Assembly: GCA_027310975.1 (NCBI GenBank)
Contig: DAICZV010000001.1
Location: forward strand, 1 to 42,041
Origin: a bacterium
GTDB lineage: Bacteria; Patescibacteriota; Minisyncoccia; UBA6257; GWB1-50-10
Direction: 5' to 3'
DNA: 42,041 nucleotides
Below are positions 7,173 through 13,285 of the stretch, in pieces. Positions within the stretch are counted from its first letter, which is position 1; every line of letters starts with the position of its first letter. The translations under genes were made by a program, and so were the position numbers. Below the pieces are notes generated by a model, which did not search any database, had not been told where the DNA came from, and saw only the letters and a program-made list of their open reading frames with translations.

Positions 7173-7228
7173 AATGTATGGGAGCTTCGCTCCCATACAT
7201 TCTTGTAACGGAGCTGAGCTCCGTTACA
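7173..7228. repeat. Two tandem perfect hairpins with matching architecture
   Basis: Hairpin A spans 7173-7201 (13-bp stem, loop TTC). Hairpin B spans 7204-7228 (11-bp stem, loop TGA). Both read TGTAnnGGAGC-loop-GCTCCnnTACA, with nn being TG/CA in A and AC/GT in B, so the stem positions that differ compensate each other. No gene overlaps them. They lie between a minus-strand terminator and the tRNA-Val promoter. Confidence 0.7.
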
Positions 7229-7243
7229 TTTACATTGCGGGTA

Positions 7244-7271
7244 TAAAAATAGCGGGCCTTATGGGTCCGCT
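7244..7271 (-). terminator. Probable intrinsic terminator of the small ORF
   Basis: The stem 7251-7258 with 7264-7271 (8 bp, one mismatch in RNA) is followed on the minus strand by ATTTTTATA. It lies downstream of the 73-codon gene at 7325-7546. Confidence 0.65.
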
Positions 7272-7324
7272 TGGATTGATTTATTTCGGAGCGGTGTTTT
7301 CGCCCCTTAAATTCTGCCCCTGCT

Positions 7325-7546
7325 TCAAGCTATCGCCACCAGTTCGTCGTTTCCGTTCATCTCCCAGAAACGCCTTTTCTGGTCCCGAAACCGACCTTTG
7401 CTCGTCTCCTCCAGGGCCAGTTTTTGCGGTACGCCATGCATGACCACCTGGACCAGTTTTACTTTTTTGCTGCTCGGCAGCGTCCGGATGATCTTCAGGC
7501 GTTCGGCTGGCTTGGGGGTGGCTGCGCCACCGATAGGTCTTTCCAT
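7325..7546 (-). CDS. Small hypothetical protein (73 aa)
   Basis: This short, basic, probably soluble protein belongs to no family I recognise. I accept it because its ATG at 7546 has a good ribosome site (AAGGAGA, about 7 nt upstream) and a hairpin-plus-T terminator follows the stop. The composition is protein-like, with balanced hydrophobic and charged residues and no low-complexity runs. A competing 107-codon frame over the same DNA is rejected as a shadow. No clear promoter is visible upstream. Confidence 0.6.
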   Translation of the reverse strand: MERPIGGAATPKPAERLKIIRTLPSSKKVKLVQVVMHGVPQKLALEETSKGRFRDQKRRFWEMNGNDELVAIA

Positions 7547-7640
7547 GACTTCTCCTTTTCATTTGTGAAAGGGCTCGCGGGGTTTGGTCTTGTTTCATCC
7601 CCACGCATAAAGGTTGAGTCGGCCCTTATGCCTGAAGACG

Positions 7641-7676
7641 AAAAACCCTCCGCTTGGGGGCGGAGGGTTTGTTTTC
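7641..7676. terminator. Strong bidirectional hairpin terminator
   Basis: An 11-bp stem (7643-7653 with 7660-7670, loop 7654-7659) has A-rich flanks that read TTTTT on the minus strand and TTTGTTTT on the plus strand. On the minus strand it is the first terminator after rplL. Confidence 0.8.
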
Positions 7677-7869
7677 GTTCGGTTAAAGTCGCTTAGATTT
7701 GAAAACCAACCATCCGCCCTTCAGTAAGGAGGATAAGGGACAAACCGATAACGACGACGGATGGTTTAAGCATGGATACAATGGATATTAACGGATATTT
7801 CCGGATACAGGCGGATATTTTTATCCTTATCCGTTAGTATCAATTAGTATCCGTATTATATCAGATCGC
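7677..7869 (-). other. Non-coding stretch after rplL: hairpin plus phased word array
   Basis: No gene is supported here. It holds a 9-bp stem (7708-7716 with 7758-7766) that encloses a second 5-bp stem (7717-7721 with 7735-7739), then the GGATA array at 7774-7852. On the minus strand this is the 3' region of rplL. Confidence 0.5.
7774..7852. repeat. Inverted array of phased GGATA words
   Basis: GGATA starts at 7774, 7783, 7793, 7803 and 7813, that is five copies every 9-10 bp. The complement TATCC then starts at 7822, 7828 and 7848, with a variant TATCA at 7838 that fits the 10-bp step. The whole forms a large imperfect palindrome directly downstream of rplL. Confidence 0.75.
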
Positions 7870-8238
7870 TTATTGCAGTTCCACGGTGCCGCCGACCTCT
7901 TCCAGCTTTTTCTTAAGCTCTTCGGCGTCTTCTTTCTTCAGGCCCTCCTTCACGACCTTCGGGGCGGCGTCGGCGATATCCTTCGCCTCCTTAAGGCCCA
8001 AACCGGTCGCTTCGCGGATGACCTTGATGACGCCGATCTTCTGATCGCCCGCGGCCTTCAAAAGGACGTTCCAGGCGGTCTTCTCTTCGGCGGCGGCGCC
8101 TCCCGCGGCCGGGCCGGCGACGGCCATGGCGGCGGCGGAAACGCCGAACTTCTCTTCCAGGGCCTTCACGAGTTCGGAGAGCTCCAAAACGGAGAGCTTC
8201 TCTACCTCGGCGATTATCTTCTCAAATTTTTCTGACAT
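7870..8238 (-). CDS. rplL: 50S ribosomal protein L7/L12
   Basis: L7/L12 forms the ribosomal stalk, bound through L10, and recruits translation GTPases. The N-terminal dimerisation domain (MSEKFEKIIAEVEKLSVLEL...) is followed by an Ala-rich hinge (about residues 37-52). The C-terminal domain then carries KIGVIKVIREATGLGLKEAK. At 122 residues it is normal. The frame is open for 8 codons upstream, but the family start is MSEKFEK at 8238. It lies 162 nt after rplJ, an unusually long gap filled by a repeat array. Confidence 0.97.
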   Translation of the reverse strand: MSEKFEKIIAEVEKLSVLELSELVKALEEKFGVSAAAMAVAGPAAGGAAAEEKTAWNVLLKAAGDQKIGVIKVIREATGLGLKEAKDIADAAPKVVKEGLKKEDAEELKKKLEEVGGTVELQ

Positions 8239-8248
8239 TGTTTTGAAT

Positions 8249-8329
8249 CCACTAATACACACTAATTACCACTAATTTCACTAAACGTATTCGTGATATT
8301 CGTGATTGATTTGTGAAAGTTAGTGTGTT
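8249..8329. repeat. Inverted array of phased CACTAA words between rplJ and rplL
   Basis: ACTAA starts at 8251, 8261, 8271 and 8280, a 10-bp step. After a short centre, complementary-type words (TCGTGA, CGTGA, TTGTGA, TTAGTG) follow with about 10-bp spacing from 8292 to 8326. The array sits inside the rplJ-rplL transcript. Confidence 0.7.
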
Positions 8330-8358
8330 ACACGACCTTTTTAGCTTTTTCGTTCACC

Positions 8359-8435
8359 CCGCACATAATGATTCAAAGTGGTGAATGCTAAAGTTCAAGA
8401 TTATGATTTATTTGAATTTGTTTCATTATGTGCGG
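8359..8435 (-). repeat. Long-range inverted repeat at the rplJ stop
   Basis: A perfect 12-bp arm (8359-8370, CCGCACATAATG) is complementary to 8424-8435. The second arm encodes part of the rplJ C terminus. The loop is 53 nt. It could fold in the rplJ-rplL mRNA just after the rplJ stop and may affect the expression ratio of the two genes. Confidence 0.55.
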
Positions 8436-8913
8436 AGTTCAAAACGAACAAAACTTTCTTGATGGGAACGGTGAGCATGAAGGCGAGCTGGCCGAGGAGC
8501 ACCTCGCGGGTCGGCAACTGGCCGTAGCGCTTAACGGTTTCAGCATCCATGTACTTCTTCTCCTTCACTTCAAACCCGCCCGAGATATTGAAAAGGTTCT
8601 TCGCGGCGAACGGCTTGCCGAATTTGTGAACCGCGCCGGCCGTTTCCACCATGTCCTTGGGTGAAAAGACGACGCCGGTCTGGCCCGCAAAATTCTTCGG
8701 TTCAAAATCCAGGCCCTGGTCCTTGAGGACGAGCTTCAAGAGGCGCTTTTTCACGACCACCATTTTGCCGCCGATCCCGCGGACCGCCCGCCGGAAAGCG
8801 TTCAAGTCGTTGGCCGAAAGTCCGGTGAAGTCCGTGATGACCACCGTCTCGCTCTTGCCGAGCTCCTGCTGGCCGAGCTCTATCTGCTCTTTTTTCTGCA
8901 ATTTAGTCTTCAT
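8401..8913 (-). CDS. rplJ: 50S ribosomal protein L10
   Basis: L10 anchors the L7/L12 dimers to 23S rRNA and acts as the translational or transcriptional repressor of its own operon. The N-terminal rRNA-binding domain (MKTKLQKKEQIEL... VVITDFTGLSANDLNAFRRAVR) and the C-terminal helix for L7/L12 are both present. At 170 residues it is normal. The start has no Shine-Dalgarno. Upstream is an L10-type leader with an intrinsic terminator (8927-9009). rplL follows. Confidence 0.96.
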   Translation of the reverse strand: MKTKLQKKEQIELGQQELGKSETVVITDFTGLSANDLNAFRRAVRGIGGKMVVVKKRLLKLVLKDQGLDFEPKNFAGQTGVVFSPKDMVETAGAVHKFGKPFAAKNLFNISGGFEVKEKKYMDAETVKRYGQLPTREVLLGQLAFMLTVPIKKVLFVLNSAHNETNSNKS

Positions 8914-8926
8914 ATTGGCTGATAAT

Positions 8927-9009
8927 AAAAAATCCGCGGTTTTTCCGCAGACAAAAGGCCATTTCTGGCTTTTCCTCGGCGGGGCTTATTGTTCGCCCGC
9001 TGTCTGTGG
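8927..9009 (-). promoter_or_regulatory. L10 leader with overlapping intrinsic terminator
   Basis: On the minus strand an 8-bp P1 helix (9002-9009 with 8945-8952, one mismatch) closes two hairpins: a GC-rich one (9001-8979) and one with a GAAA loop (8974-8953). This is the three-way-junction layout of the known L10 leader. The 3' strand of P1 is also the 5' strand of a terminator (8945-8951 with 8933-8939, 7 bp, loop AAAAA). A run of six T (8927-8932) follows. P1 and the terminator cannot form together, which suggests attenuation controlled by L10 binding. Confidence 0.7.
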
Positions 9010-9024
9010 AATTACAAGTACCTT

Positions 9025-9030
9025 ATCATA
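9025..9030 (-). promoter_or_regulatory. Probable -10 of the rplJ-rplL operon
   Basis: TATGAT on the minus strand would start transcription near 9018, just before the L10 leader. The -35 is weak. Confidence 0.45.
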
Positions 9031-9060
9031 CCCTAGAAAAAGATGCAAGGACTTAAAATA

Positions 9061-9089
9061 AAATGGAGCCGAGTGGTTAGCCCGGCTCC
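9061..9089 (-). terminator. Intrinsic terminator of the SPFH gene
   Basis: The stem GGAGCCG/CGGCTCC (9065-9071 with 9083-9089) is followed on the minus strand by ATTTTATTTT. It lies 17 nt after the SPFH stop. Confidence 0.85.
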
Positions 9090-9106
9090 GATTGGAAAAT
9101 ATGATG

Positions 9107-10210
9107 CTATTTTTGGGGAATTGGGATCTGTAGGAGCATCCCACCGCCCTGGCCCTCAACCATTGGTCGTTGGCCATTCCATCTCTGCACGGCTTCCTCC
9201 GTGATCTGAAGCCGCCGCCATTCCAGCAATTTATCGGTTATCGACTGCGTTAGAATTTGGTTCGCCTTAGCCTCGCCCTGAGCGATGGCCACTTTTTTCT
9301 GCGCCTCAGCTTGGGCCATCAAGACCTCGTTCTGCACCTGCATAGCCTTCTGTGTCGCCGTAATCTTCGCATTTAAGGCATCAACTACGCCTTGTGGCAA
9401 CCTCAATGCTCCGGTGAACCCAAACTGGATAATTTGCACGCCGAATTGTTGGACCTGGGAGTTGATTCGATCAACGACTTGTTTTAGTAGTTGGTCCTTT
9501 CCCTCGCCATATATCTGGTCAACGGTGTAGTTCGCCCCGATTTCGTTGAAAGCATCGCGAGCGACATTGTGCAAATATCCGTGAGTGAATAAATTCAGGT
9601 CATCTGACCGGAATTTAACGTAAAAGGCCGGGACCTTGTCTTGTTGCAGCTGGTAGCTCAATGAAATGTCTCCGCTGATAACCAGCCCCTCCTTTGAGTT
9701 AAAAGTAATTGACTCATCGTTCGGCGATCCCTCATTTGGGTTTTTAGTCCAAATGGCGGTTTGAACGAACGTCGGATACTCAAAAACTTTCTGAGTGAAC
9801 ATGTTGTAGAACACCCAGCCAGTTTGGAGCGGTAATTGGTCAACACCGCGGCTGTCTCCAGTCATGTTGACCTTGATGCCGACATATCCTGGACTGACTA
9901 TCGAGCACCCGGCACAACTTGAAAGGGACATAGCAAGGCCACCAAGCATAACAGCCGAAAGAGCCTTTGATACTACGGTCTTTGACAAAGAGGCCGATTT
10001 CTTAGCTTTTCTCTGTTTTCCGCGTTTGCGGAGCTTTGTCGTTACGAACAAGAACCACCCCAGCCCCAGGGCTAGCAGCAGAACTATGCCTGCGCTTACA
10101 GACAGATCGCTCGGCGCATTCATCATAGATAACGCTTGCGTTGCGACCCACGACGTCAACAGTGCGGCTATTATGTAGCCAACAACTTTGAAACCAATCG
10201 ATGGCTTCAT
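9107..10210 (-). CDS. SPFH / band-7 (prohibitin-like) membrane protein
   Basis: SPFH proteins form large membrane-bound rings that organise membrane domains and often regulate membrane proteases. The protein has 367 residues. Two hydrophobic helices lie at about 8-28 and 38-57, and a basic patch at 59-72. A third hydrophobic stretch (81-99) ends in LSSCAGC and could be a lipobox. The SPFH domain spans about 103-290, and a helical region rich in Ala/Glu/Gln (about 290-335) is typical of band-7 oligomers. The two extra N-terminal helices are unusual. The ATG at 10210 has a strong AGGAGGT site. It is a single-gene unit with its own promoter and terminator. Confidence 0.85.
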   Translation of the reverse strand: MKPSIGFKVVGYIIAALLTSWVATQALSMMNAPSDLSVSAGIVLLLALGLGWFLFVTTKLRKRGKQRKAKKSASLSKTVVSKALSAVMLGGLAMSLSSCAGCSIVSPGYVGIKVNMTGDSRGVDQLPLQTGWVFYNMFTQKVFEYPTFVQTAIWTKNPNEGSPNDESITFNSKEGLVISGDISLSYQLQQDKVPAFYVKFRSDDLNLFTHGYLHNVARDAFNEIGANYTVDQIYGEGKDQLLKQVVDRINSQVQQFGVQIIQFGFTGALRLPQGVVDALNAKITATQKAMQVQNEVLMAQAEAQKKVAIAQGEAKANQILTQSITDKLLEWRRLQITEEAVQRWNGQRPMVEGQGGGMLLQIPIPQK

Positions 10211-10236
10211 CTAATCTACCTCCTATTTTCTTAGTT

Positions 10237-10323
10237 CTGGGATTTGTCCCAGTGGCATTTCCACTTTTGTGGATATATCAATTCAACTGCTTATAGTTTA
10301 AACGATTAGTATAGTTTTGTCAA
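10237..10323 (-). promoter_or_regulatory. Promoter and leader hairpin of the SPFH gene
   Basis: On the minus strand TTGACA (10318-10323) and TAAACT (10295-10300) are 17 bp apart. The roughly 77-nt leader holds a 6-bp hairpin CTGGGA/TCCCAG (10237-10252) just ahead of the ribosome site (10218-10224). Confidence 0.7.
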
Positions 10324-10372
10324 TACCAGCAGAATGCAAAAAACATGAATAACTAAAAACGATACTTAACCA

Positions 10373-12313
10373 CTAAATATCAATATTTTTGGCGTAGACC
10401 GCGTTCGCCTGGATGAAGTTCTTGCGCGGCTCCACGAGCTCGCCCATCAATACGTCAAAGAGCTTATCGGCCGCGACAGCATCGTCCACCGTGACCCGCA
10501 GGAAAAGACGCCTTTCAGGGTCCATGGTCGTTTCCCAAAGCTGGGACGGATTCATTTCTCCGAGACCCTTGTAGCGCTGGATGGTGACCCCCTCCCCCAT
10601 CTTTTTCAGCATCTTGTCGCGCTCCGCGTCGGAATAGGCGTAGGCCATTTCTTTGCCTTTGCGGAGCTGGAAGAGCGGCGGCTGGGCGATGTACATATAG
10701 CCGTCCTCCACTATCTTCGGGAAGTAGCGGTAAAAGAGCGTAAGGAGCAAGGTTCGGATGTGGGCGCCGTCCACGTCGGCATCGGTCATGATGACGATCT
10801 TGTGGTAGCGGAGCTTCGTGATGTCAAAGTTCTCGGAGATGGCCGTGCCGAGCGCGATGACGAGAGCGCGGATCTCTTTATTGAGGAGCATTTTGTCTAT
10901 GCGGGACTTCTCCACGTTCATTATCTTGCCGCGCAGGGGCAGGATGGCCTGGAAGCGGCGGTCGCGGCCCTGTTTGGCGCTGCCGCCGGCGCTGTCGCCC
11001 TCAACGATGTAAAGTTCGGACTCCTCGGCCTTGCGCGACGAGCAGTCGGCGAGTTTGCCGGGCAGGGTCAGGCCTTCCAAGGCGCCCTTCCGAAGGACGG
11101 TGTCCTTCGCGGCCTTGGCGGCCTGCCGGGCCTTGGCGGCCAGGAGGTTCTTTTCAATTATCCTTTTGCCTTCGCTACCGTGCTTTTCCAAGAACTCCTT
11201 GAGGGCTTCGGAAACGACCATCTCCACGGCCGGGCGCGCCTCGGGGTTGCCCAGGCGGGCCTTGGTCTGGCCTTCAAATTGCGGTTCGCGGATCTTCACC
11301 GAGACGATGGCCACGATCCCCTCGCGGATATCGTCGCCCGTCAGATTCTCGTCCTTTTCCTTCAGATAGCCCTCGCTCCGCGCATAGTCGTTCAAAGTGC
11401 GGGTAAGAGCGCTCCGGAGGCCCGTAAGATGCATGCCGCCGTCGGGAGTATAAATGTTATTCGCGAACGAAAGCTCCTTCGCCTCTTGGTCGTCCACATA
11501 AGTGATGACCGTTTCCACCTCTATGCCTTCATAGGCCTTATGGACGTAGAAGTTTTCGTTGAGGAGCGTCGTTTCGCCGTCCAAAAGATGGTGGATGAAC
11601 GAATTGAGCCCGCCGTCAAAGTAGAAGCCGTAATAGAACGGCTGCTCTTCACGTTCATCAAGAAACTCTATCCGGATGCCTTTGGTTAAATAGGCCTGCT
11701 GGCGCAAATGGTCCAATATCTTTTTGCGGTCAAATTCAATGGTCTGGAATATCTCCGCGTCCGGCTGGAAGATTATCTTCGTTCCGGTCGTGTCGGATTT
11801 GGCGATTTTTTTGACGTTGTACTGGGGCTTGCCGCGCTTGTATTCCTGAACGTAGAGTCCGCCATCTTTGTTAACCTCCGCCTTCATCCAGGTGGAGAGA
11901 GCGTTCACGACGGAAACGCCCACGCCGTGCAAGCCGCCTGAGACCTTGTACGATTCGCCGCCGAACTTGCCGCCTGCGTGGAGCGTGCAGAGCGCCGTTT
12001 CCAGAGCCGACTTCTTCGTCTGCGGATGGATATCAACCGGAATGCCGCGGCCGTCGTCCGTGACCGCCACCTTGTTGTCCTTGAGGAGTTCTACTTTGAT
12101 GTTCTTGGCGAAGCCGGCCATCGCCTCGTCAATGGAGTTGTCCACAATCTCCCAGACCAGGTGGTGCAGTCCGTCCACGCCTGTGGAGCCGATGTACATA
12201 CCCGGCCGCTTCCGGACCGGTTCCAAGCCCTCCAAAACGTATATGTCCTTGGCGCTGTAAGATGAGCTGCCCTGGGTAATGCTATTCTTCTCTTCTTTTT
12301 TGTCTTTTGGCAT
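10373..12313 (-). CDS. gyrB: DNA gyrase subunit B
   Basis: GyrB provides ATPase and TOPRIM functions for type IIA topoisomerase and, with GyrA, introduces negative supercoils. The GHKL ATPase motifs (EIVDNSIDEA, DDGRGIPVD, GGLHGVGVSVVNALS) are followed by the transducer. The TOPRIM motifs EGDSAGGSAKQGRDR and MTDADVDGAHI come next, then the C-terminal RYKGLGEMNPSQLWETTMDP. At 646 residues it is the short Gram-positive-like form. I use the ATG at 12313. An earlier in-frame GTG (12322) is possible but unsupported. ParE is the alternative, but full-length gyrase-type motifs favour GyrB. No ribosome site is seen. Confidence 0.94.
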   Translation of the reverse strand: MPKDKKEEKNSITQGSSSYSAKDIYVLEGLEPVRKRPGMYIGSTGVDGLHHLVWEIVDNSIDEAMAGFAKNIKVELLKDNKVAVTDDGRGIPVDIHPQTKKSALETALCTLHAGGKFGGESYKVSGGLHGVGVSVVNALSTWMKAEVNKDGGLYVQEYKRGKPQYNVKKIAKSDTTGTKIIFQPDAEIFQTIEFDRKKILDHLRQQAYLTKGIRIEFLDEREEQPFYYGFYFDGGLNSFIHHLLDGETTLLNENFYVHKAYEGIEVETVITYVDDQEAKELSFANNIYTPDGGMHLTGLRSALTRTLNDYARSEGYLKEKDENLTGDDIREGIVAIVSVKIREPQFEGQTKARLGNPEARPAVEMVVSEALKEFLEKHGSEGKRIIEKNLLAAKARQAAKAAKDTVLRKGALEGLTLPGKLADCSSRKAEESELYIVEGDSAGGSAKQGRDRRFQAILPLRGKIMNVEKSRIDKMLLNKEIRALVIALGTAISENFDITKLRYHKIVIMTDADVDGAHIRTLLLTLFYRYFPKIVEDGYMYIAQPPLFQLRKGKEMAYAYSDAERDKMLKKMGEGVTIQRYKGLGEMNPSQLWETTMDPERRLFLRVTVDDAVAADKLFDVLMGELVEPRKNFIQANAVYAKNIDI

Positions 12314-12357
12314 ATGAGGCACAAAAAATAGCCGCTTGGCCCTTTTTTCTTATTGTC

Positions 12358-12386
12358 ATTATACCAGATTCGGGTGGCCGGAACAA
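12358..12386 (-). promoter_or_regulatory. Promoter of gyrB
   Basis: On the minus strand TGGTATAAT gives an extended -10 (TATAAT at 12358-12363). A partial -35 TTGTTC (12381-12386) lies 17 bp upstream. It starts directly after the sodX stop, with a leader of about 38 nt. Confidence 0.75.
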
Positions 12387-12390
12387 GCCG

Positions 12391-12654
12391 CTAAACCCCG
12401 AAAAGGCGGCCTAAAATCTGGTCTTTTGGCACTTTATACGAGGCCGAGCGGGATATGGTTCCCCGCAGGTCGTAGAGGCCGTTTTGAACCCCTGCCACCT
12501 TCTTGACGATGAACTTGTCCCCGCCTGCGGGGTCTTTAAAGACGGCGTAATCCCCCGCCTGAGGCGCGCAAAGGCCGGTCGCCCAATAAGTGCGACCGGG
12601 GATTAGCTCTGGCCATAAACTTTCCCCGGATATTTTCACACGGAAAATAATCAT
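12391..12654 (-). CDS. sodX: S24/S26-type peptidase, probable Ni-SOD maturation protease
   Basis: This 87-residue protein has the signal-peptidase-like catalytic pair: Ser in GESLWPEL (about residue 12) and Lys in FIVKKVAG (about 51-52). These match the GxSMxP and KRVxG boxes of S26/S24 peptidases. It has no membrane helix. The short soluble form next to a nickel superoxide dismutase is the known arrangement of SodX, which trims the SodN precursor to expose the N-terminal His that binds Ni. The name rests on this context. It lies 125 nt after sodN, separated by an AT-rich repeat array. Confidence 0.8.
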   Translation of the reverse strand: MIIFRVKISGESLWPELIPGRTYWATGLCAPQAGDYAVFKDPAGGDKFIVKKVAGVQNGLYDLRGTISRSASYKVPKDQILGRLFGV

Positions 12655-12655
12655 G

Positions 12656-12778
12656 GACTAATTTTCAATTCTCAATTTTGCAATTTTCAATCAATGTTCA
12701 ATTTTCAATTACCAAACACGTTGTTTGAAAAATTAATTCATTGAAAATTCAATGTAAATTGATAATTGTAAATTGAAA
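12656..12778. repeat. Inverted array of CAATT/AATTG words between sodN and sodX
   Basis: CAAT words start at 12666, 12673, 12681, 12688, 12692, 12699 and 12706, with mostly 7-8 bp steps. After a centre near 12710-12738, the complement ATTG appears at 12740, 12758, 12765 and 12772, with 7-bp steps in the last three. The whole gap between the two sod genes is this AT-rich palindromic array. Confidence 0.7.
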
Positions 12779-12779
12779 A

Positions 12780-13253
12780 TTAATACAACTTATCCGTTAT
12801 CTCCTTGTACGCGTTATAGCGCGCCGGGTCGCCTTTCACTTCGTAAAAGACCTTGGCAATCTCGTCCACGGCGCCGCAGAGCGCGGCGGCGTCCTCTTTG
12901 CTGATATTCTGCTTGTCTTTGGAGCAGAGCTTCGCCGCCTTCCAGAACATCTCGTGCAGGTTCGGGTATTTCTCCAAATGCTCCGGCTTGAAGAAGTCGG
13001 ACCAGAGGATATAGAGCTCTTTCTTGCAGATTTGGGCGTGCTCCTCCTTGACCGCCACGCGGCGGGAAACGCTTTGGATATAAAGCGAGGCCGCGGCGGC
13101 ATCGTTCCAGTCCTTCGGCGGATGGGTGTCCTCTATCTGGTCCACCATTCTTGCGACTGTTTTCGCCGCGATCTTCGCCGGCACGGGCTCGTATATTCCG
13201 CAGGGCACGTCGCAGTGCGCCTCCGCGGCGATCAAAGGGATTAAGTGTTTCAT
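12780..13253 (-). CDS. sodN: Nickel superoxide dismutase (precursor)
   Basis: Ni-SOD converts superoxide to oxygen and hydrogen peroxide. The nickel hook HCDVPCGIYEP starts at residue 13: His1, Cys2 and Cys6 of the mature enzyme are the metal ligands, and Pro5 and Tyr9 are also present. A 12-residue leader (MKHLIPLIAAEA) must be removed to free His1, probably by the adjacent SodX-like protease. The remaining 145 residues fit the four-helix-bundle fold. The frame is open 12 codons upstream, but a TATAAT at 13260-13265 lies only 6 nt before this ATG. This start therefore predicts a leaderless mRNA. Confidence 0.95.
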   Translation of the reverse strand: MKHLIPLIAAEAHCDVPCGIYEPVPAKIAAKTVARMVDQIEDTHPPKDWNDAAAASLYIQSVSRRVAVKEEHAQICKKELYILWSDFFKPEHLEKYPNLHEMFWKAAKLCSKDKQNISKEDAAALCGAVDEIAKVFYEVKGDPARYNAYKEITDKLY

Positions 13254-13259
13254 ATCCCC

Positions 13260-13265
13260 ATTATA
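13260..13265 (-). promoter_or_regulatory. -10 box of sodN (leaderless start)
   Basis: TATAAT on the minus strand lies 6 nt before the sodN ATG, so transcription should begin at or next to the start codon. Confidence 0.65.
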
Positions 13266-13285
13266 AACCATCGGCCTAGGCGCGG

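Noticed and set aside
7281..7604. A 107-codon frame over the small ORF
   Set aside because: Its composition is repetitive and Gly/Lys/Arg-heavy; the overlapping 73-codon frame has the ribosome site.
7774..12778. CRISPR reading of the phased word arrays
   Set aside because: The words are 5-7 bp, repeat every 7-10 bp and invert at the centre. There are no 25-40 bp repeats, no spacers of constant length and no cas genes.
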